Source of the DNA: Olsenella massiliensis
GTDB taxonomy: Bacteria; Actinomycetota; Coriobacteriia; Coriobacteriales; Atopobiaceae
Length of the DNA stretch: 64,000 nt
NCBI RefSeq assembly: GCF_001457795.1
Contig: NZ_LN898209.1
Coordinates: 164,522 to 228,521, forward strand
Direction of reading: 5' to 3'
Positions 26,555 through 36,400 of this stretch are shown here, one piece after another; position 1 is the first letter of the stretch; every line of letters starts with the position of its first letter. Both the position numbers and the translations under genes were made by a program. Below the pieces are notes generated by a model, which was not told the DNA's origin, made no database searches, and saw only the letters and a list, made by a program, of their open reading frames with translations.

Positions 26555-27718
26555 ATGCGCACCGACGACTTTGACTATGACCTTCCCGACGAGCTCATCG
26601 CCCAGGCCCCTGCGGAGCCGCGTGACTCCTGCCGCCTGCTCGTCCTTGACAGGGCGGACGACAGCGTCGAGCATCGCCTGTTCACGGACGTAATTGACTA
26701 CCTCGAGGCGGGGGACCTCCTCGTTGCCAACAGGACGCGGGTGCTGCCGGCCCGGCTCATGGGTCACAAGCGCCAGACGGGCGGGGTCGCCGAGACGCTC
26801 CTGCTCAAGCGCCGCGAGGACATAGATCCGCTGGGACGCGTCTGGGAGTGCCTCGTCAAGCCCGGCAGGCGCCTCAAGCAGGGGAGCGTCATCGAGTACC
26901 GCGAAGGCGGGGCCCATGCCCCCCTGAGCTGGGAGCCCGTGCTCACGGGTGAGGTCGTCGACTACCTCGAGGACAACCGCGGCGGTCGCCTGCTGCGCTT
27001 TGAGCCCGCGCGGGGCCTCTCGCTCGACGAGGCCATCCACAAGGCGGGCCATGTGCCCCTGCCGCCCTACATCACGCAGTACGACGGCGACCCCGAGAAA
27101 TACCAGACGGTCTACGCCATGCGCGAGGAGCACTCAGCGGCGGCACCCACGGCGGGACTCCACTTTACTCCCGAGCTCCTCGAGCGCATCGCGGCGCGGG
27201 GCGTGGGCTTCAAGACCGTCGAGCTCGAGGTGGGCATCGACACCTTTCGCCTCGTCGAGGAGGACGACCCCACGGCGCACGTCATGCACACCGAGCGCTA
27301 CCACGTTGGGCAGGACGTCGTGGACGCGGTCCACGCGACCAAGGCGGCGGGCCATAGGGTGATCGCCGTGGGCACGACGTCGGTCAGGTCGCTCGAGAGC
27401 GCCTTTGACCTCGCAGCGCCCGCATCCGACCCCCCGATGGCGGCACGACGCTTTGAGGGGGCGCCCGACTCGGCGAGGGTCACGGGCAGGGGGGACCTCG
27501 TCGCCCGCCGCGACGCCACCACCGACCTCTACCTGATGCCGGGGTCCACCTACCACGTGGTGGACGCGCTCATCACCAACTTTCACGTGCCGCGCTCGAC
27601 CCTCATGATGCTCGTGTCCGCCTTTGCCTCGACGAGGCAGATCATGGATGCCTATCACGCCGCCGTTGACGAGCGCTATCGCTTCCTGAGCTTTGGCGAC
27701 GCGATGCTCATCAGGTAG
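26555..27718 (+). CDS. queA: S-adenosylmethionine:tRNA ribosyltransferase-isomerase
   Basis: QueA transfers and rearranges the ribosyl part of S-adenosylmethionine onto 7-aminomethyl-7-deazaguanine in tRNA, forming epoxyqueuosine. The 387 residues begin with the family signature DFDYDLPDELIAQAP, then LVANRTRVLPARL, and the C-terminal half has AAPTAGLHFT, the TTSVRSLES block and the closing TNFHVPRSTLMMLVSAFA. ATG 26555 follows AAGGAGA with ideal spacing, so the longer frame from 26489 is rejected. It lies between queH and, beyond two other genes, tgt. Confidence 0.96.
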   Translation: MRTDDFDYDLPDELIAQAPAEPRDSCRLLVLDRADDSVEHRLFTDVIDYLEAGDLLVANRTRVLPARLMGHKRQTGGVAETLLLKRREDIDPLGRVWECLVKPGRRLKQGSVIEYREGGAHAPLSWEPVLTGEVVDYLEDNRGGRLLRFEPARGLSLDEAIHKAGHVPLPPYITQYDGDPEKYQTVYAMREEHSAAAPTAGLHFTPELLERIAARGVGFKTVELEVGIDTFRLVEEDDPTAHVMHTERYHVGQDVVDAVHATKAAGHRVIAVGTTSVRSLESAFDLAAPASDPPMAARRFEGAPDSARVTGRGDLVARRDATTDLYLMPGSTYHVVDALITNFHVPRSTLMMLVSAFASTRQIMDAYHAAVDERYRFLSFGDAMLIR

Positions 27719-27764
27719 GCGCGCCCACCTCGCGCGCCCGCGAGGCCCGCGGCGCGCTCGACCC

Positions 27765-28961
27765 TCAGCGCAGGACCTGCGTGACGATCACGACGACGGC
27801 GACGACGGCCGCGAGCGCGAGGAGGGCGATCCCGACGAACGCGAGGCGCTGACCCCTTGTCCTGGCACGCAGGTTCCGCTCAAAGCGGGCGAGGCCCTCG
27901 ACCTCGGCCTCGAGCGAGACGAGCTGCGCCTGTCGCTCGTCGATGGCGCGCTCGAGGGCGGCGGTCTTCTCCGGCGTGTCATGGACGTCGCCCGCCTCGT
28001 CGAGGATGTCGCGCGCCGCCGTAATGCGACCCTGGGCCTCCCGCGCGTCGTCCTGGGCCAGCTGCCGGTCATGCTCGACCTGCGAGATCTGGTCCTGAAG
28101 TTGCCTCTCCTCGTCCCTGGCGGCGTTGTAGAGCGACTCGTACTCCTCGCGGCGGCTGGTCGCCTCGCGCTTGGCGTCGCCGGCCTGACGCTCGACGGCC
28201 TCCAGCGACTGGCGCTGGGTCCAGAGATGGGTCTGGGCGTTGTCCACGAGCTGCTGGCACTCGACGGTGACACGTGCGACGTCGTTGCGGGCGGCGTCGA
28301 GGTGCGCCTGCTCCGCCACGGCCTCGCTCTGCATCTTCGAGAGCGCCGAGGCCGAGGCGGAGGGATCCTTCTTGAGGGCCATGAGCTCCGCCTGGACCTT
28401 CCTCAGGCGGTCCTGCGCGTTGTCGACGGCCTTGTTGGCCGCGGCGATGCGCTGCTCGCGGCGCTTTGCCGCCTCGGCCACCTGCTGGTCGGCACCCTTC
28501 ACGGCGCGCCTGGCGTCCGCCAGCGAGCGCGCCGCGTCGTCCGATCGGCCCTTCGTGGCGTCCATGAGCTCGCGATAGGGACGCAGGCTGTCCTCATGTT
28601 CGGCACGCAGGGAGCTAAGGCTCTCCTGCAGGGCGCCCGCGTCGCCCGCGGCCTTCTCGGCGCGCCCGTCCGCGTCGCGCAGCGCCCCCTGCGCGTCTTT
28701 GAGCTCCGCCTCCTGCTCGCTCACGATGGCGTCGTAGTTGTCCTCTATCCGCGTCCTGCGCTCAAGCTCGTCTCGGTCCTCCTTGAGGGCCTGGGACAGC
28801 TCGCGCAGCTGGCCACGCGCCGTGGCGTGCTGCCTCGACGCCTCCCAGACGCGCTTGACGGCGTCAAGTCCCCCCTTGAGGGGCGACAAGGCGGACGCGT
28901 CTTGCCCGGCGCCCTCGTCGGGCCGCTCGTCAGACGAGGTCTCCTGGGGTTGCATGGACAT
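27765..28961 (-). CDS. Tail-anchored coiled-coil membrane protein of unknown function
   Basis: The 398-residue protein starts at ATG 28961 (AGGGAGCACC upstream), has a short acidic N-terminus, then about 300 residues of almost unbroken heptad-rich, Gln/Glu/Ala/Arg-rich coiled coil, and ends with one hydrophobic helix (about 376-396, AFVGIALLALAAVVAVVVIV) and a three-residue tail. This is a C-tail-anchored topology with the coil in the cytoplasm. I recognise no family; it could be a structural, cell-division or envelope-associated protein. It lies on the minus strand between queA and ptsH, converging on queA and diverging from ptsH. Confidence 0.72.
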   Translation of the reverse strand: MSMQPQETSSDERPDEGAGQDASALSPLKGGLDAVKRVWEASRQHATARGQLRELSQALKEDRDELERRTRIEDNYDAIVSEQEAELKDAQGALRDADGRAEKAAGDAGALQESLSSLRAEHEDSLRPYRELMDATKGRSDDAARSLADARRAVKGADQQVAEAAKRREQRIAAANKAVDNAQDRLRKVQAELMALKKDPSASASALSKMQSEAVAEQAHLDAARNDVARVTVECQQLVDNAQTHLWTQRQSLEAVERQAGDAKREATSRREEYESLYNAARDEERQLQDQISQVEHDRQLAQDDAREAQGRITAARDILDEAGDVHDTPEKTAALERAIDERQAQLVSLEAEVEGLARFERNLRARTRGQRLAFVGIALLALAAVVAVVVIVTQVLR

Positions 28962-29198
28962 AGGTGCTCCCTTCGCGCGGGGACGGTCATGGTCTTGTCG
29001 GCACTGCGCCGCAGCTCTCCTGACGGCGCACGGGCGTTGTCGCCGCTGACCCACGCAGGACGTTCGGCGGCGGGCTATTTGGCGATTGGCCCCATTTTAC
29101 CCTTCAACCCGATCGGGCATTTGGTGTAACCTTCATATATCTACCGTCCCAGCGGGGTCGACACCGGCATGCGGCCCTGGCACACAAAGGAGTCTCCC

Positions 29199-29480
29199 AT
29201 GGTTTCTAAGCAGGTCACCGTCGTCAGCGCCACCGGCCTTCACGCGCGTCCCGCCTCGCAGTTCGTGCAGACCGCCAAGGGCTTTCAGAGCGCCGTCACC
29301 ATCAAGGACGTCGAGAAGGGCTCCGCTCCGGTCAACGCCAAGTCGATCATGATGATTCTTGCCGCAGGCCTTGGCACCGGCTCCAAGGTTGAGATCTGCT
29401 GCGACGGTCCTGACGAGCAGGACGCCCTCAACGCCATCCTGGCCATCAAGGACGGCGAGGAGGCCCTCTTCGGCGAGTAG
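29199..29480 (+). CDS. ptsH: Phosphocarrier protein HPr
   Basis: The 93-residue protein is a standard HPr of the phosphotransferase system, accepting phosphate from EI on His15 (TGLHARPAS) and passing it to EIIA domains. Ser49 in NAKSIMMIL aligns with the regulatory serine phosphorylated by HPr kinase in Firmicutes; whether that kinase exists here is not visible. AAAGGAG precedes the ATG by eight bases, and an intrinsic terminator follows, so it is monocistronic. No ptsI is adjacent, which is unusual for Firmicutes but seen elsewhere. The EIIA at 8905 is a possible phosphate recipient. Confidence 0.96.
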   Translation: MVSKQVTVVSATGLHARPASQFVQTAKGFQSAVTIKDVEKGSAPVNAKSIMMILAAGLGTGSKVEICCDGPDEQDALNAILAIKDGEEALFGE

Positions 29481-29505
29481 GGCTTGCAGGTTTACGCGCA
29501 CGGCC

Positions 29506-29534
29506 AAGCCTCCCGCCATGCGGGGGGCTTTTTT
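29506..29534 (+). terminator. Intrinsic terminator after ptsH
   Basis: A 10-bp stem (29506-29515 with 29521-29530, one G-U pair) with a 5-base loop ends in a run of six T (29529-29534). It lies 26 bases after the HPr stop. Confidence 0.9.
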
Positions 29535-29635
29535 GCCGCGACAAAACGCCCGCGCTCGCACGTGCGCCGCCCAGGGCGGCCCCGCCCGCATCGCACATGT
29601 GCGTCGCCGCCCGGCGGGGCCACGGGCCGTCTTGC

Positions 29636-29641
29636 TAGAAT
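29636..29641 (+). promoter_or_regulatory. Possible -10 element upstream of tgt
   Basis: TAGAAT, preceded by GC, in the gap between the ptsH terminator and tgt. The same hexamer occurs before the ABC ATPase (18538) and the membrane protein at 58.6 kb (58599), suggesting a house-style -10. No clear -35. Confidence 0.35.
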
Positions 29642-29758
29642 CAACTGACCAACGCTCGGCCGGGCCTGCCCGCCTTCGCCCGCGCTCGCCTGACCCGCGA
29701 CCCCCCTCGCGTCGGCGGCCGGCCCGCGACCCATCACCCCCATAGAGAGGACCAGGCA

Positions 29759-30898
29759 GTGAGCAGCAAGTGGTTCACGTACGACCTCATCGCCGAAGAC
29801 CCCGCGACGCACGCGCGGGCGGGCGTCCTGCACACGCCTCATGGCGACGTCCCCACGCCCATCTTCATGCCGGTGGGCACCAAGGCGACGGTCAAGGGCC
29901 TTCTCCCGGAACAGCTCAAGGGGCTGGGCGCCAAGATCATCCTGGCCAACGCCTATCATCTTTCCCAGCGCCCCGGCGCCGACCTCGTCGCCGAGCTGGG
30001 AGGTCTGCACGACTTCATGCGCTGGGACGGTCCCATCCTCACGGATTCGGGCGGTTTCCAGGTCTTTAGCCACGGCGACTTCGTGAGGCTGGACGAGGGC
30101 GGCGTGACCTTCCGTACGGTGGACTACGACGGCTCCTACGTCCACTGGACGCCCGAGGACAACATGGCCATCGCCCAGAGCCTGGGTGCCGACATCGTCA
30201 TGCAGCTTGACCAGTGTACGCCGTACCCTGCGGAGCGCGCCTTCGTGGAGCGCGCGGTGGAGCTGTCAAGCCTGTGGGCCGAGCGCTGCGCGAGGGCCCA
30301 TACCCGCGAGGACCAGGCCCTCTTTGGCATCGTTCAGGGAGGCATGCACCTTGACCTGCGCCTGCGCAGCCTTGAGCATCTTGAGTCCTGCGGGGACTTT
30401 CCCGGCTACGGCATCGGGGGCTACTCCGTGGGCGAGGACCACGCCATCATGTTCGAGACGCTGGCGCCGCTCGCGAGCGAACATATGCCCCGGCACAAGC
30501 CGCGCTACCTCATGGGGGTGGGCAACCCGACGACCTTGGTCCACGGCGTGGCGTGCGGCATCGACATGTTCGACTGCGTCCTGCCCACCCGCACGGCGCG
30601 CATGGGCTGCGCCTTCTCGTCCGCAGGCAGGCTCAACTTGAGGCACGCCCGCTTTGCGCATGACCGGTCCGTCCTCGAGGAGGGCTGCGGCTGCCCCGCC
30701 TGCCGGGGCGGCTTCACGCGCTCCTACCTGCACCACCTGGTCAAGCAGAGAGAGATGCTCGGCGGCATCCTGCTGTCCCTCCACAACCTGCACTTCCTCC
30801 TGGAGCTCATGCGGCAGGCGCGCACGGCCGTCATCGAGGGTCGCTACGCCGACTTCGTGCGCCGCTGGGACGAGCTTCCCGGCAGCGCCGACTGGTAG
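29759..30898 (+). CDS. tgt: Queuine/preQ1 tRNA-guanine transglycosylase
   Basis: Tgt swaps guanine-34 of GUN-anticodon tRNAs for preQ1. The 379-residue protein has the catalytic elements DSGGFQVFS (first aspartate), FGIVQGG, the nucleophile region DMFDCVLPTRTAR and the zinc site CGCPAC with a downstream SYLHHL histidine. The GTG start at 29759 follows AGAGAGGACC. secD begins 107 bases downstream without the yajC that usually sits between tgt and secD. With queH and queA this makes a local queuosine set; the preQ1-making genes are not in the window. Confidence 0.97.
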   Translation: MSSKWFTYDLIAEDPATHARAGVLHTPHGDVPTPIFMPVGTKATVKGLLPEQLKGLGAKIILANAYHLSQRPGADLVAELGGLHDFMRWDGPILTDSGGFQVFSHGDFVRLDEGGVTFRTVDYDGSYVHWTPEDNMAIAQSLGADIVMQLDQCTPYPAERAFVERAVELSSLWAERCARAHTREDQALFGIVQGGMHLDLRLRSLEHLESCGDFPGYGIGGYSVGEDHAIMFETLAPLASEHMPRHKPRYLMGVGNPTTLVHGVACGIDMFDCVLPTRTARMGCAFSSAGRLNLRHARFAHDRSVLEEGCGCPACRGGFTRSYLHHLVKQREMLGGILLSLHNLHFLLELMRQARTAVIEGRYADFVRRWDELPGSADW

Positions 30899-31005
30899 GG
30901 ACGCTCGAGGAGGCCCCCGGCGCGCGGGGCCCGGCGACGATCGTGGAGTATGATGTCAATCTGAGACAAGGAGGGGCGCGAGCCCCCTACGAAGGAACGT
31001 GAGAC

Positions 31006-32514
31006 ATGTCAAAGCAAGATGCGGGTCCGGGGCGTTCCCTTGGCCTCAGTCGCTGGACGGGTGCGGGGGCGACGCCCCCGCCCAAGGGAGCGAGGGGTCG
31101 CCGCCCCGCGACCTCGTCGACGGGCAGGCGTGCCGACCTGCGTCTGCGTCGCTCGATTCGTCGGTACGTCTCGACGCTCGTCATCCTTCTCGTGGTCCTC
31201 GTCGTCGCGGTCGTGGGCTTCACGCCCCTGCGGGAGCGCATCACCCAGGGGCTTGACATCCAGGGCGGCGTGTCCGTGATCATGAGGGCGACGAAACCGG
31301 ACGGATCGGCGCCCACGTCGGGCGACATGGCGACGGCGGCGGGCATCGTCCAGAATCGCGTCAACGCCCTCGGCGCCTCCGAGACCTCGGTGCAGCAGCA
31401 GGGGTCAAACTCGATCCTGATCCAGATCCCCGGCGCCACCAACGCCGACCAGGTGATCTCGACCCTGGGCCAGACCGGGCACCTGGAGTTTGCCCGCCTT
31501 GACCAGATCGGGGACGCGGACGCCCTCCTGAAGCTCAACGCCGGCGCCACGAACGTGAGGCTCAAGGAGGGCACGTACACGTCCTTCATGGACGGGTCGG
31601 ACATATCGACCGTCTCCGTCGCCCAGGACCCCACGAAGGCCTCTGGGGGTTACGCGGTCAACCTGAGGCTCGGTGGCGACGGCAGCGCCAAGTTTGCCGC
31701 TGTGACCAAGGAGCTCGCGCCCATCAAGGGGCGCATCGCCATCGTGCTCGATGGCGTGGTCTACTCGGCTCCCGCCGTCCAGAGCGAGATCACGACGGGC
31801 CAGGTGTCCATCACCGGCGGCTTCAGCCTCGACGAGGCGCAGCAGCTCAAGACCGTCCTTGACTCCGGCTCGCTGCCCGTGACGCTGACCTATTCCGAGA
31901 GCCGCGTCGTCGGGCCCACCCTGGGCCAGGACTCGCTCGGCCAGGGCGTCGTCGCCATCGCCATCGGCGCCGCCGTGGTCGTGGCCTATCTCTTCGTGTT
32001 CTACCAGGGGCTGGGGCTCCTCACCATGGGCTCGCTCGTCGTCTTCGCGGTGCTCTATCTGGGGTTGCTGGCCCTCCTGTCGCACGTCGGCGCCTACGCC
32101 CTCACGCTTCCCGGGCTGGCCGCCGTCGTCCTGACGACGGGCTCGGCCGCCGACTCCTCCATCCTCGTGCTCGAGCGCTTCCGCGAGGAGATTCGCATGG
32201 GCAGGTCGATTCGACAGGCGTCCATCTCGGGCGCCAGGCACGGCATCATGACCTCGCTCGACGCGGACGCCGTCTCGCTGGTCACGGCGCTTGCCCTGTT
32301 CTTCGTGGCCGTCGGGTCCGTGAAGGGGTTTGGCCTCACGCTCGCCCTCGGCATCGTCTGCGACATAGTCACGATGTTCTGCTTCAAGGCGCCCGCCCTG
32401 CGGCTGCTCGCCCTTCGTGCCATCGAGCGTCACCCCGGCTTCTGGGGCGTCAGGCAGGACCTCGCCGCCGCGGCGCCCGGCGAGGGACGCAAGGGGGGTG
32501 AGGCCCATGCGTAG
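31006..32514 (+). CDS. secD: Protein translocase subunit SecD
   Basis: The 502-residue SecD forms, with SecF, the proton-driven motor that completes Sec export. A 45-residue basic N-terminus precedes helix 1 (about 50-70), then GLDIQGGVSV, the P1 ectodomain, SGSLPVTLTYSESRVVGPTLG before helix 2, and five C-terminal helices. The helix-4 motif, usually GMAVDANVLIFER, reads GSAADSSILVLER here; the functional aspartate is kept. The ectodomain is short, as in Gram-positive forms. AAGGAACG is upstream of the ATG. secF overlaps its last eight bases. Confidence 0.95.
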   Translation: MSKQDAGPGRSLGLSRWTGAGATPPPKGARGRRPATSSTGRRADLRLRRSIRRYVSTLVILLVVLVVAVVGFTPLRERITQGLDIQGGVSVIMRATKPDGSAPTSGDMATAAGIVQNRVNALGASETSVQQQGSNSILIQIPGATNADQVISTLGQTGHLEFARLDQIGDADALLKLNAGATNVRLKEGTYTSFMDGSDISTVSVAQDPTKASGGYAVNLRLGGDGSAKFAAVTKELAPIKGRIAIVLDGVVYSAPAVQSEITTGQVSITGGFSLDEAQQLKTVLDSGSLPVTLTYSESRVVGPTLGQDSLGQGVVAIAIGAAVVVAYLFVFYQGLGLLTMGSLVVFAVLYLGLLALLSHVGAYALTLPGLAAVVLTTGSAADSSILVLERFREEIRMGRSIRQASISGARHGIMTSLDADAVSLVTALALFFVAVGSVKGFGLTLALGIVCDIVTMFCFKAPALRLLALRAIERHPGFWGVRQDLAAAAPGEGRKGGEAHA

Positions 32515-33475
32515 CCACTTCTCGCGCGAGATTCCCTTCATGAGGCATCGCCGCACCTTCCTCACGCTCTCCTGCGCACTCGTGGTCATCGCCGTCATTG
32601 GCATCGTGGTCCGCGGGCTGGTGTTTGGCATCGAGTTCAGGGGCGGCACCGAGATCGACTTCCGCGACACGGGTGACGTCGCCCTCGGGAGGATGAGAGA
32701 CGCGCTCGTCGCCGCCGGGGAGGTGGACCCCACGGTCCAGACGACCGTCACCGAGGGCTCCCAGGGCTTCCTGGTGCGCTCCGACACGACGGACCCCAAC
32801 ACGGCCAACGCACACGCCGAGGCCGCCGCCGCGGCGCTCGGCCTCACCTCCGAGAACTACACCGTTACCACCATCGGGCCCGATTGGGGCGCGGACGTCA
32901 CTCGCTCGTCGGCCTTCGCCTTTGGCGTCGCCCTGCTGCTGATCGTCGCCTACGTGTCGCTGCGCTACGAGTGGAAGATGTCGCTCGTGGCCGTCCTGGC
33001 GCTTCTGCATGACCTGCTGATCACCGTCGGCGTGTACGCCTGGACGCAGACGGCCATCACGCCCAACGTGGTCGCCGCCCTCCTCACGATCATGGGGTAC
33101 TCGCTCTATGACACGGTCGTCGAGTTCAATCGCATCAACGAGAACTCCAGGGAGCTGCGCGACGGGGTGCACCGGACCTACTACCAGATCGCCAACTTCT
33201 CCATCAACGAGGTCTTCGTCCGCACGATCAACACGACGCTCACCTCGGTGGTCCCCGTCGTGGCCATGCTGCTGCTGGGCGGCTCGACGCTCAGGGACTT
33301 CGCCTTCGCGATGCTCGTCGGCGAGCTTCTGGGCACGTACTCGAGCTTTGCCGTGGCGAGTCCGCTTCTAGCCATATGGAAGACGCGCGAGACGGACTGG
33401 GCCAGGCGCGAGGCCAAGTACGGCGACGCGGCCCGGCGTGACGTGGAGGAGCCGGCCCAAGAGGGGACGCGCTAG
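32507..33475 (+). CDS. secF: Protein translocase subunit SecF
   Basis: The 322-residue partner of SecD has helix 1 near residues 18-38, the SecF signature GIEFRGGTEIDFR, GPDWGADVTRSS before helix 2, and the late helices with GYSLYDTVVEFNRINEN and NTTLTSVVPVVAMLLLGG. The ATG at 32507 overlaps secD, so the frame opening at 32417 is rejected. The stop shares a base with the GTG of the next gene, showing tight translational coupling from secD through secF to the RecJ fusion. Confidence 0.96.
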   Translation: MRSHFSREIPFMRHRRTFLTLSCALVVIAVIGIVVRGLVFGIEFRGGTEIDFRDTGDVALGRMRDALVAAGEVDPTVQTTVTEGSQGFLVRSDTTDPNTANAHAEAAAAALGLTSENYTVTTIGPDWGADVTRSSAFAFGVALLLIVAYVSLRYEWKMSLVAVLALLHDLLITVGVYAWTQTAITPNVVAALLTIMGYSLYDTVVEFNRINENSRELRDGVHRTYYQIANFSINEVFVRTINTTLTSVVPVVAMLLLGGSTLRDFAFAMLVGELLGTYSSFAVASPLLAIWKTRETDWARREAKYGDAARRDVEEPAQEGTR

Positions 33476-36400
33476 TGCCTGGCCTCCTGGACAGCGACCG
33501 ATGGGGCCTACCCGAGGTTGACGCCGCGTGCGTCCGCGAGCTTGGCGAGCGCTGCGGCGTCGTGCCCCTGGTGGCCCGCACGCTGGTGGCGCGCGGCATC
33601 CGGACGCCCGAGGCGGCGCGACGATTTTTGACCCCCTCCCTCGAGCGCGACTGGGAGGACCCCCTGGGCATACCCGGCATGAGCGAGGCGGCCGACCGCC
33701 TCGCCTCGGCGCTCGCGGCGGGCGAGGCCATCGCCGTCTTCGGAGACTTCGACGTGGACGGCATGAGCGCCACCTGTCTGCTGACGAAGGGCCTGCGCGA
33801 CCTGGGCGCAGACGTCCGTCCCTTCATTCCTGACCGCTTCGCGGAGGGCTACGGCCTCACGCGGGCCGCCCTGGGCCGGCTTCTGGACGACGGCAGGCCC
33901 GACCTCATCGTCACGGTGGACAACGGCATAGCGGCTCAGGCCGAGGTGGCATGGATTCGCTCCCAGGGCATTGACGTGGTGGTCACCGACCACCATGAGC
34001 CGGCAGGGCTCGTTCCCGTCGGCGTCGCGGTCTGTGACCCCAAGATGTCCGCCGACTGCCCCTCGCGGGAGCTCGCCGGCGCCGGCGTCGCGCTCAAGCT
34101 GCTTCAGGTCGTGGGCGCTCGCAGGGGCGCGCCCGACCTCTGGCGCTCCTACGTCGACCTCGCCACGCTGGGGACCGTCTCGGACATGATGCTGCTGGCC
34201 GGCGAGAACCGCGCGCTGGTGCGTGAGGGCGTCGCGCTCATGCGCCAGGGAAGGCGCCCGGGCATCGTGGCCCTCGCGGCCTCGGCTCGCACGGAGCTCT
34301 CGAGCGTCACGGCGGACGTGCTGCCGTTCTCGCTTATCCCGCGCCTCAACGCCGCCGGCCGCATGGGCAAGACCGTCGTGGCCTTCGAGCTTCTCATGGC
34401 CGATGACATGCCAGGCGCCGTCGAGCTCGCCGAGCGCCTTGAGCAGATCAACGCCGAGCGCCGGGACATAGAGGCCGGCCTTGCCGAGGAGGCCTTCGAG
34501 GCGATTGACGCGAGCTATCACGGCGAGCGCGTCATCGTCGTCGCGGGGGAGGGGTGGCACGAGGGCGTCAAGGGCATCGTGGCGAGCAGGGTCACCAACC
34601 GCTATCACGTCCCCTCCATTCTCCTCTCGGTGCGTGACGGCGTCGCGCGCGGGTCGGGACGCTCGGTGGGGACGGTGGACCTCTTCAAGGCCGTCTCGAG
34701 CTGCTCGGATCTGCTCGTGCGCTTTGGCGGTCATGCCGGCGCGGTCGGGGTGACCTGCGAGGTCGGCAGGCTGGACGCGTTTCGCGCCGCGCTCGAGGCG
34801 TATATGGACGCCCTGCCCGCCGAGGAGTTCGCAAGCAGGGGGGAGCTCGCCTCCCTGGTCTCGCTGTCCGAGATGACCGTTGACAACCTGGCGGCGCTCG
34901 AGGTCCTCCAGCCCTTTGGCCAGGGCAACAAGAAGCCCCTCTTCGGGTGCGCCGGCGTCATGATGCGCAATCGCGCGCGCGTGGGCGCGGCCGGCAACCA
35001 CCTGCGCTTTTTTGCGACGGACGGCGTCGCCTCGGTGCCGTCCATCATGTTCAGGGCGCCCCAGATAGAGCGTGCCGTGGGTTGCGAGGGCGCCGTCGAC
35101 CTCGTGTTCGAGCCCGTCAACGAGACCTGGCAGGGGCGCACCAAGCCCAAGCTCATGGTCAAGGACATCCTCTATCGCGACGACGAGCCCCCACGCCCCG
35201 CCGAGCTCGTCGCGCTGACGGACGGCCTCTTCGCCGACGCGTCGTCCGGCGATCCCGCAGCCTCCGCAGGAGGCGAGGACCTGGGCTCTCCCGATGGCGA
35301 CGAGACGGTCGAGGCGACGCTGCAGGCGCTTTCGACGCTCTCGTACGACGAACTCACCGACGCGCTGCGCAGGCGTCTGCTGGGCTCGGCGCCGCTGCTG
35401 CCCGCGCAGCGCGAGACGCTCGACCGCCTGGCCGCAGGCAGGTCCTGCCTCTGCGTCATGGCGACGGGTCGCGGCAAGTCGCTCATCTTCCATCTGCACG
35501 CCGCCCGCGAGGCGCTCGCCCACGGACGCGCAAGCGTGTTCGTGTACCCGCTGCGCGCCCTCATCTCGGATCAGTCCTATCATCTCGCTCATGCGATGCG
35601 CGACCTTGGCGTGGGCGTGCGGGTGCTCACGGGCGAGACGCCCCAGGCGGAGCGGGACGAGACCTACGAGGCCCTCGCCCGAGGCGTGGTGAGCGTCGTG
35701 CTCACGACGCCCGAGTTCCTCTCGCTGCACGTGGCCCGTCTGGCCCGATCGCGCCGCATCGGCTTTGTGGTCGTGGACGAGGCGCATCATGCCGACACGC
35801 TCTCCTCGGCCGGCAGGGGGGCCTACGGCGAGCTGCCGCGCGTCCTCGGCGAGCTGGGCGGCCCCACGACCCTGGCGGTCACCGCGACGGCGGACCCCTC
35901 CACTGCCCGCGCCGTCCTGGACCTGCTCGGCCTCGCCGAGACGGACGTGGTCGTTGACGCCACCGAGCGACCCAACCTCCACGTCATGGACCTCAGGGCG
36001 GCACCCGACCGCGACGCCGCGCTCGTCAACATCGTCGCCTCGGGCGAGAAGACCGTCATCTACGTCAACGGCCGTCAGGCCAGCAGGAAGCTGGCTCGCA
36101 TGCTCAGGGACGCCGTCCCCGACCTGGGCCATGCCATCGCCTTCTATCACGCGGGGCTTGGACGCCCCACGCGGCTGCGGGTGGAGGGTGCGTTCAGGAC
36201 CGGGCTCATCACCACGATCGTGTCGACCAGCGCCTTCGGCGAGGGGGTCAACCTCTCGGACGTCCGCAACGTCGTGCTGTACCACCTTCCCTTCGACAAG
36301 GTCGAGTTCAACCAGATGAGCGGGCGCGCGGGCAGGGACGGTGACGACGCCGCCATATGGCTGCTGTTTGGGGCGCGCGACGCCGAGCTCAACGAGAGGA

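Noticed and set aside
33508..36285. Long minus-strand frame opposite the RecJ fusion
   Set aside because: Low-complexity Asp/Gly/His-rich antisense with no family motif; the plus strand has every RecJ and helicase motif.
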